From an uncultured Dorea sp. (lineage in GTDB: Bacteria; Bacillota; Clostridia; Lachnospirales; Lachnospiraceae), in NCBI GenBank assembly GCA_910588745.1, contig CAJURK010000044.1:1-27838 (forward strand): a stretch of 27,838 bases of DNA, written 5' to 3'. The position numbers and the translations under genes are program-made. Positions 23,321 through 27,838 of the stretch are shown here, piece by piece (the stretch's first letter is position 1; every line of letters begins with the position of its first letter). The notes beneath the pieces are model-generated. The model saw nothing but the letters and a program-made list of their open reading frames with translations. It ran no database searches and was not told the DNA's origin.

Positions 23321-24148
23321 TTACTCTATTACGATAACAACCTGACGCGCGGTACAATAGGTATCTGAGAAATCAACGGATTTCAAACGATCCTCGGTTA
23401 CGGTCATGCCTGCGAATCCTACGTCTGCCTTTCCGCCCTGTACCGCGGTAATGATGGACTCAAAAGCCATGTCCTCAATCACCAGTTCCTTACCTAAGTA
23501 ATCGCAGATTGCCCTTGCAACATCCGCATCAATACCCATAATTGCATCCTCGCCGTCAACGGTCTCATGGAACTCATACGGCGGAAACTCTGCGTTGGTA
23601 GCCATAACAATCTGTCCGTCGCGTTCTACCGACTCGTCAATGGTATAAGGCTCGCCCTCTCCGCTGATATAGTAATCAAAGATTGCGTCAAAAGTTCCGT
23701 CCCCTTTAAGCGCAGCAAGCGCCTCGTTGAGCTGTTCCGTCAGTTCCTTATTATCCTTGGAAACTGCAATTGCATATTCTTCCTCTGTATATGCCTCGTC
23801 CAGAATCTTAAGTCCTTCATTTTCATCTACAAATACCTGCGCCGGTTCGTTGTCGATGATTACCGCGTCAATCTTGCCCTGCTGCAATGCCTGAACAGCC
23901 TCAAATCCTTTATTGTAACGCTCTACGCAGTCCTCGCCGAACTCGTCTGTTACGTAGATATCGCCGGTCGTACCTGTCTGTACGCCGATGGTCTTACCTT
24001 CTAACTGGTCAATAGAGGTAATCGCCTCCGCCTGATCCGCGCCCTCGCCCGACGCTTCCTTCCCGGAATCTCCTGAGCCGCCGCATGCCGCCAGCGAAAC
24101 TACCATTGCAGAAGCCAATAATACGCCGCTTAACTTTTTCAATTTCAT
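23321..24148 (-). CDS. Circularly permuted amino-acid ABC transporter substrate-binding lipoprotein
   Basis: Extracytoplasmic family-3 solute-binding protein, 275 residues from this start. Signal peptide with lipobox SLAAC (Cys22). The halves are swapped: residues 43-161 (ITSIDQLEGKTIGVQTGTTG ... GTFDAIFDYYI) match what is normally the C-terminal half, and 178-275 (DGQIVMATNAEFPPYEF ... MTVTEDRLKSVDFSDTY ... QVVIVIE) match what is normally the N-terminal half, joined by a linker of about 16 residues. Ligand residues remain: R254 in TEDR, T59/T60 in TGTTGD, D99 in IDNEPA, so a working amino-acid site is likely. The ATG at 24148 has AAGGGAG upstream; the in-frame ATG at 24190 overlaps the stop of a small ORF. 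First main gene of the importer operon. Confidence 0.92.
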   Translation of the reverse strand: MKLKKLSGVLLASAMVVSLAACGGSGDSGKEASGEGADQAEAITSIDQLEGKTIGVQTGTTGDIYVTDEFGEDCVERYNKGFEAVQALQQGKIDAVIIDNEPAQVFVDENEGLKILDEAYTEEEYAIAVSKDNKELTEQLNEALAALKGDGTFDAIFDYYISGEGEPYTIDESVERDGQIVMATNAEFPPYEFHETVDGEDAIMGIDADVARAICDYLGKELVIEDMAFESIITAVQGGKADVGFAGMTVTEDRLKSVDFSDTYCTARQVVIVIE

Positions 24149-24186
24149 AACTTCTCCCTTCCGCTCAACTTTCGTGAGACTCTTCT

Positions 24187-24267
24187 TCATAATCCCAGCG
24201 CCGCCGAATCAACTTCATATCTTGTGGTACGGCCGATGCCAATGAAGAAATTTACATTTTCTTGCAT
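24187..24267 (-). CDS. Small ORF of 26 codons, translationally coupled to the binding-protein frame
   Basis: Begins MQENVNFFIGIGRTTRYEVD and ends AALGL. AAAGGTG lies seven bases before its ATG, a fair Shine-Dalgarno site. Its TGA overlaps an ATG at 24190 (ATGA) that is in frame with the lipoprotein. Placement between promoter and first transporter gene suits a leader peptide or a coupling device. I do not recognise the peptide, and its translation is inference. Confidence 0.45.
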   Translation of the reverse strand: MQENVNFFIGIGRTTRYEVDSAALGL

Positions 24268-24284
24268 AAATATTCACCTTTCCT

Positions 24285-24312
24285 ATTTTAACATGTTTCA
24301 TATAAAAAGCAA
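24285..24312 (-). promoter_or_regulatory. Possible promoter of the amino-acid ABC operon
   Basis: On the minus strand -35 TTGCTT (24307-24312), 16-bp spacer, -10 TAAAAT (24285-24290). A competing choice slightly upstream, TTGCAG-17-TTATAT, is also plausible and would give a longer leader that fully includes the small ORF's ribosome binding site. Confidence 0.45.
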
Positions 24313-24353
24313 GCGGCTTTTACTGCAACTGGGATCTTCCGCCATAAATTTAT

Positions 24354-24393
24354 AAAAAATGCAGCGCCAAACTTTCTTGACCCTGCATTTTTT
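24354..24393. terminator. Bidirectional terminator between uppP and the amino-acid ABC operon
   Basis: AAAAAATGCAG (24354-24364) pairs exactly with CTGCATTTTTT (24383-24393) around an 18-nt loop, with T runs on either strand. It lies after uppP and before the importer promoter on the minus strand. The remaining bases to 24501 show nothing I recognise. Confidence 0.75.
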
Positions 24394-24501
24394 GTAAATA
24401 TCGCACAATTATCCTCAGTGAATGGGGGGACATACAATTTTGCCCCGCTAGTCTCCCAAAAACGGCGATTGGACGTGTATCCCCTTATCCGGCGCGGACA
24501 T

Positions 24502-25329
24502 TTATCCCATAATTAACTTGACGACGGCGGAAATAATAATAGCCGCCCCCAATACGATCCGATAATATCCAAACACCTTGAAATCATGCTTCTTAATATA
24601 TCCCATCAAGAATTTAATCGCAATCACCGATACGACGAAGGATACCGCGCATCCCAACATCAGAAGCCCGAACTCCTGCCCGGTAAAATGGAACCCGAAC
24701 TTTACCAGCTTTAGGAAGCTGGCGCCGAACATAACCGGAATTGCCAGGAAAAAAGTAAATTCAGCCGCCGTCTCCCGCGCTACCCCTATCATAAGCGCGC
24801 CCACGATCGTCGCTCCGGACCTGGAAGTTCCCGGTATCATAGCCAGCATCTGGAATACTCCGATCCAAAGAACCATCTTGACAGACAATTGGGAAATCTT
24901 CGTCACTTCCGGTTTCACGCCTTTATTTTTGTTCTCTACAATGATAAACAGGACTCCGTACACGATCAGCATCACGGCAACCGGAAGCGGCTTATAAAAG
25001 AGCGCGTCTAAGTAATCGTCAAAAATCAGCCCCACCACCGCCGCCGGAACGGAAGCAATCACCACCTTGATCCACATCTGCCAGGTGAGCATCTGCTGCC
25101 TCTGCGTCTTTCTTGGCGAAAAAGGATTCAGCTTGTGAAAATAAAGTACGACTACCGCCATAATCGCGCCAAGCTGAATGACTACATTAAACATTTCCAT
25201 AAATTCTTCGCTCAGTCCGGGTTTCAGTAAATCTCCGACCAGAATTAAATGACCCGTACTGCTGACCGGAAGCCACTCGGTAATTCCTTCTACGATACCA
25301 AGAATCACAATCTTAATATAATCCAACAT
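24502..25329 (-). CDS. uppP: Undecaprenyl-diphosphate phosphatase
   Basis: Membrane enzyme (BacA family) that dephosphorylates undecaprenyl diphosphate, recycling the lipid carrier for peptidoglycan and other wall polymers; overexpression in other species gives bacitracin resistance. The 275 residues include EGITEWLPVSSTGHLIL (about residues 14-30; Glu-rich and PxSSxxH motifs) and the second motif PGTSRSGATIVGAL (about 165-178), both catalytic. Several membrane helices fill the rest. Strong AAAGGAG before the ATG. Last gene of the YtpQ-like protein-HAD-uppP run, 29 bp after the HAD gene. Confidence 0.96.
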   Translation of the reverse strand: MLDYIKIVILGIVEGITEWLPVSSTGHLILVGDLLKPGLSEEFMEMFNVVIQLGAIMAVVVLYFHKLNPFSPRKTQRQQMLTWQMWIKVVIASVPAAVVGLIFDDYLDALFYKPLPVAVMLIVYGVLFIIVENKNKGVKPEVTKISQLSVKMVLWIGVFQMLAMIPGTSRSGATIVGALMIGVARETAAEFTFFLAIPVMFGASFLKLVKFGFHFTGQEFGLLMLGCAVSFVVSVIAIKFLMGYIKKHDFKVFGYYRIVLGAAIIISAVVKLIMG

Positions 25330-25358
25330 CTTCTCCTAATCTCCTTTATCTCCTCTGG

Positions 25359-26195
25359 CTATTGTAATACGTATTTTTCAATCGCTTTTGCCGCCCCGTC
25401 TTCATCATTGGAACATGTTACATAGTCTGCCGCCGCCTTCACTTCGTCGATTGCATTAGACATAGCCACTCCAAGCCCGGCTTCCTTCACCATTTCAATA
25501 TCATTGGAGCCGTCTCCGCAGGCCATAATCTCTTCCTTGGAGATTCCAAGAAACTCTCCTAACTTGATCAGGGCGACGCCCTTTCTTGCCTCTTTCGCAT
25601 TGGCTTCCAGGTTATTATGGAGCGCCCCGCATACTGTAATCTCCGGCAATGTCTCCCGCACTTCTGCAAAAGCTGCCCGCTTCTCCTCCTGGCTGGCAAA
25701 AAGCGCCTGTATCTTATCCACCGGCCGATGTTCCCCGTGGTACATCCGAAAAACGTCCTCCACCGGTCTTCTGGTATTGCGGATATATGCCAGCATAGGC
25801 GCGGAAGGCATATAACGCTCCACGACCTTTAAGTCCTCTTCATTCGCATACCCGATTCCGTCATAATAGATTTCCAGAAGGGCGTCGTACCTCTTTAAAA
25901 TTTCTAAGAGCCTGCCTCCGGCTTCATAAGATATCAGCCGTTCGTACAGTACCTTATTTTCCTGTAAATCCAACACCCTGGCTCCGTTCGATGTTAATGC
26001 GTAGCGGATTCCCGGAAATCCCAGAATTTCTTTCGGGATTCCCGACACTGGCCGTCCGGTAGCGGGAAGCACAATGATCCCGCGTTCAACGGCCTGCCCG
26101 ATTACCCGCCTTGCATATTCTGTAAAGACTTTATTGCTGTCCAGAAGAGTTCCGTCCAGATCCAGACCGATCATCCTAATGTTTCGTTTCATCAT
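25359..26195 (-). CDS. Cof-type HAD-superfamily phosphatase
   Basis: Haloacid-dehalogenase phosphatase of subclass IIB, which commonly hydrolyses sugar phosphates, phosphorylated cofactors or nucleotides. Motif I is LDLDGTLLDSN (nucleophile Asp, about residues 9-19 from this start), motif II Thr in LPATGRP, motif III Lys in KEARKGVAL, and motif IV CGDGSNDIEMV with VAMSNA. The C2 cap lies between motifs II and III. The ATG pair at 26195/26192 gives the normal N-terminus MMKRNIRMIGLDLDG; it overlaps the end of the preceding gene by about 20 bp, implying coupling. The specific substrate cannot be read. Confidence 0.92.
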   Translation of the reverse strand: MMKRNIRMIGLDLDGTLLDSNKVFTEYARRVIGQAVERGIIVLPATGRPVSGIPKEILGFPGIRYALTSNGARVLDLQENKVLYERLISYEAGGRLLEILKRYDALLEIYYDGIGYANEEDLKVVERYMPSAPMLAYIRNTRRPVEDVFRMYHGEHRPVDKIQALFASQEEKRAAFAEVRETLPEITVCGALHNNLEANAKEARKGVALIKLGEFLGISKEEIMACGDGSNDIEMVKEAGLGVAMSNAIDEVKAAADYVTCSNDEDGAAKAIEKYVLQ

Positions 26196-26796
26196 ACGCC
26201 AGTAATTCCTTTCCGTCTTTTGTAAATAAATACAATCCCATGCTGACCTTGCTCTGAGCCGCCGCGTAAGCCCGCTCTGCATGCTGCTTCATCTTTTCTA
26301 GAACTTCGCCCTGCGACGCCGGCGCAAATAGAACGGTATCCTTTGAGGGAACCATGATCAAAAGATCGTCTTCTAACTTAGTCGCGCATACATCCCAGAT
26401 ATGGCGGAAGCACAAGGAACTCGCCTCATGATAACCGTCTGCCAGTATGGCAAACGCTCCGTACATCGTATTTCCAATCACAAATTCCACATCCCGTACC
26501 AGATTCTCACAGGCAATCTGATACAGCGCTTCGATGTCACAGTCCGGCGGAAGCATATTGTCTTTTAAGATTTCATATGCCTCTTCTCCGCGTTTTATTA
26601 CAAACACAACCATCAGCTCTCCTGCAAATGCAATCAGCGGCGTGTCCTTTACCGAGATATTCTTCCCGTTCAGCGCCCGCGGCTCTGTCAGCGACTGGGT
26701 AATCCACGGATATATCCGCTCCTTTATATGTTCAAACAAGTAATGCTCTTCTTCGTATTTTCTCATCTCCGTATGCTCCCCGGCTCTTATTCCCAT
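26176..26796 (-). CDS. DUF1444/DUF5688-like (YtpQ-type) protein
   Basis: A soluble protein of 206 residues, with no signal or membrane segment. The pattern of a nucleic-acid-free alpha/beta protein with ALYQIACENL, ASSLCFRHIWDVCA, LLIMVPSKDTVLFAPAS and a C-terminal GLYLFTKDGKELLAYDE is like the YtpQ/DUF1444 and DUF5688 proteins common in Lachnospiraceae, where the middle segment names a clinically silent, uncharacterised fold. Resemblance is by eye and moderate. GAGG six bases before the ATG at 26796 supports this start; an ATG at 26766 with GGGGAG is an alternative. First gene of the operon with the HAD phosphatase and uppP, with a promoter and leader hairpin upstream. Confidence 0.72.
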   Translation of the reverse strand: MGIRAGEHTEMRKYEEEHYLFEHIKERIYPWITQSLTEPRALNGKNISVKDTPLIAFAGELMVVFVIKRGEEAYEILKDNMLPPDCDIEALYQIACENLVRDVEFVIGNTMYGAFAILADGYHEASSLCFRHIWDVCATKLEDDLLIMVPSKDTVLFAPASQGEVLEKMKQHAERAYAAAQSKVSMGLYLFTKDGKELLAYDETKH

Positions 26797-26810
26797 CTAT
26801 TTCCTCAGCA

Positions 26811-26837
26811 GCCGGGATGAAACCCTGTTTTCCCGGC
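26811..26837 (-). promoter_or_regulatory. Leader hairpin just before the YtpQ-like gene
   Basis: GCCGGGA pairs with TCCCGGC around a 13-nt loop in the 5' untranslated region, ending about 10 nt before the GAGG ribosome binding site. It has no T tract; it could limit or stabilise translation of the operon. Confidence 0.4.
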
Positions 26838-26872
26838 ATATAACACAACTGCTGAAAACTCTTTATGATCCT

Positions 26873-26901
26873 ATCATAGCAAAGTTTCCCAAATAAAGCA
26901 A
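26873..26901 (-). promoter_or_regulatory. Promoter of the YtpQ-like-HAD-uppP operon
   Basis: On the minus strand -35 TTGCTT (26896-26901), 17-bp spacer, -10 TATGAT (26873-26878), about 75 bp before the first start codon. Confidence 0.65.
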
Positions 26902-26992
26902 TTTGTTGTATGACGATGCCCAAATTTAAAATTCTATTAATAATCCCATATTTGCCTGTTAAGACTGTTGCTACTTGTCAAGGACGTATTCA

Positions 26993-27191
26993 TCATTTTT
27001 CATCACTTTTTCTTGTTCTGTCCTGCCCATGCTCTAAACCGTGGAGAATAACACGCTTTAGCTTGTCCTCTACGCTTTGGGTACTCATATCAGAGAAATG
27101 CACTTCGACTAAGCAGGTTGTCTTATCAACCTTCTTTTGCAAACAGGGCGTTAATCTCCCTGTGATGTTGATTTTGAATGTTGTCGCCCAT
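26993..27191 (-). pseudogene. Frameshifted TnpW-like transposon protein remnant
   Basis: The frame ending at TGA 26993-26995 reads TTFKINITGRLTPCLQKKVD followed by CLVEVHFSDMSTQSVEDKL, which matches the short transposon-encoded TnpW family (a strand-rich core ending VHFS.TS....DK..RLI). A strong AAGGAGG (27196-27202) and ATG (27189-27191) sit exactly where the start belongs, but one base out of frame: from that ATG only 21 residues are read before a stop. A single-base indel just after the ATG would restore a protein of about 65 residues, the normal family size. Read as a decayed mobile-element gene. Confidence 0.6.
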
Positions 27192-27218
27192 TGTTCCTCC
27201 TTAATGGCAATAAATAGA

Positions 27219-27244
27219 GCATATAGATTTCAGTTTCTATATGC
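27219..27244 (-). terminator. Hairpin after the Rpn-like gene
   Basis: GCATATAGA pairs with TCTATATGC around an 8-nt loop, about 43 bp past the Rpn-like stop and before the TnpW-like remnant. On the minus strand it is followed by a TCTATTTATT stretch rather than a clean T run, so terminator function is moderate. Confidence 0.45.
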
Positions 27245-27286
27245 CCTAACGCTGTTACTATATTTTATTTTGATTGATATGATTGA

Positions 27287-27838
27287 TTACACCAACTGCA
27301 TAACCTGGGCTTCAAGTTCCCTTAATTCGTCTAATGATAATGAGGGAACACATAGAGCAATTTCATCAAGCGACAGCTTTCCCATTTTTATCATTCTTTC
27401 CGCTGTTTCTCTCGCCTCATCGTGCCTTTCACTCTTAATAAATGACTTCATTATCTGTTCTTCATCAAATAAACTCATCATAATTGTCACAACCTCCTTT
27501 TCTCTCTGCGCTAAATATTCCCTTAGAACATTCCTATCTTTGCATATGCGAATTGTTTCAGTAACCGCCTTTTGTATCATTCCATACTGTTTTGTCTGTT
27601 CGTTAAAAACTTTACAGAAAATGATGTACTGATTGATAATATCATCTGTATCGCTTTCATAGATAACCTTTGCTTTTACTTCAATGTCAATATCTGCACC
27701 TTCAAAAAATTCTTTTGACAAAAAAATTTCATCGGATTTCCGCCCTTTGTTTCCTGTAAAAACCACATAGAGTTCGGGTTTCGGCATTTTCACTTTCTTG
27801 CTTTTGTAATAGTTTTGGCTGGTACGTTGAAAATATTC
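27287..27838 (-). CDS. Rpn family recombination-promoting nuclease/putative transposase, C-terminal part (runs off the window)
   Basis: The frame is open to the right edge, so the N-terminus lies outside. It reads EYFQRTSQNYYKSKKVKMPK, then PELYVVFTGNKGRKSDEIFL, the segment that follows the PD-(D/E)xK core in Rpn/YhgA-like proteins. Next come a mixed alpha/beta part and a C-terminal helical region (MIKMGKLSLDEIALCVPSLS) typical of the Lachnospiraceae members. The catalytic core itself is upstream of this piece and cannot be judged. An internal GTG at 27793 is not a real start because the family homology continues upstream of it. These proteins promote recA-independent recombination in E. coli; here the gene adjoins TnpW-like debris. 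Confidence 0.8.
   Translation of the reverse strand, partial: EYFQRTSQNYYKSKKVKMPKPELYVVFTGNKGRKSDEIFLSKEFFEGADIDIEVKAKVIYESDTDDIINQYIIFCKVFNEQTKQYGMIQKAVTETIRICKDRNVLREYLAQREKEVVTIMMSLFDEEQIMKSFIKSERHDEARETAERMIKMGKLSLDEIALCVPSLSLDELRELEAQVMQLV

Noticed and set aside
26196..26282. Long N-terminal extension of the HAD phosphatase
   Set aside because: The extension overlaps the upstream gene, has no family similarity, and the ATG pair at 26192-26195 gives the normal start before LDLDGT.
26910..27632. Plus-strand frame of 240 codons across the right end
   Set aside because: It lies antisense to the Rpn-like and TnpW-like frames, both of which match known families, and its own translation has no recognisable features.

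Overview
The window reads as a chromosomal segment of a Gram-positive gut-type Firmicute, most likely a Lachnospiraceae member (inference). Supporting signs are strong AAAGGAGG-type ribosome binding sites, sigma-A promoters with 17-bp spacers, a tyrosine T-box leader, an ECF vitamin-transporter module, a double-cubane-cluster protein, a surface protein with a clostridial-type TGD sorting signal, and remnants of TnpW and Rpn-type mobile genes. Most genes lie on the minus strand. Only the GH13 enzyme, the PAP2 phosphatase and the 2-hydroxyacyl-CoA-dehydratase-like protein are clearly on the plus strand.

Layout. Positions 1-130 hold AT-rich sequence with 11-bp tandem units and no recognised gene. 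131-1260 is rplM-rpsI with a leader, promoter and terminator. 1258-3337 holds an unknown protein and a cytosolic GH13 enzyme. 3381-5143 is tyrS with its full T-box leader and promoter. 5237-7224 is a Na/phosphate symporter with a PhoU tail. 7250-10822 is ecfA1-ecfA2-ecfT-truA, with a 219-bp near-palindromic element wedged between ecfT and truA. 10904-11566 is a cyclophilin. 11650-14223 is a GntR/FCD regulator followed by a lipid kinase and a GDPD-family enzyme, divergent from a PAP2 phosphatase. 15061-16990 is an SfsA-MutY fusion. 17210-18425 is a DCCP/HgdB-like FeS protein with a strong terminator. 18467-21346 is a large Ig-like surface protein with an Asn-rich stalk. 21706-24393 is a polar amino-acid ABC transporter bracketed by terminators. 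24502-26901 is an operon of a YtpQ-like protein, a HAD phosphatase and uppP. 26993-27838 is mobile-element debris.

The most unusual item is the amino-acid binding lipoprotein at 23321-24148. Its two halves are in reverse order relative to ordinary family-3 solute-binding proteins: the TGTTGD/IDNEPA half comes first and the NAEFPPYEF/MTVTEDR half last, which is a circular permutation with the cut at the hinge. It is preceded by a 26-codon small ORF whose stop overlaps an ATG (ATGA) in frame with the lipoprotein. Other points of note are the 219-bp palindrome, the SfsA-MutY fusion, a DCCP without its usual ATPase partner in view, and a frameshifted TnpW remnant.

How genes work together. The lipid kinase, GDPD and PAP2 genes all concern lipid phosphate chemistry and share one regulated divergent region. 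UppP recycles the undecaprenyl carrier. The ECF ATPases and EcfT form a shared energising module whose substrate-binding S components must be encoded elsewhere. All assignments come from reading motifs by eye; no database search was run.
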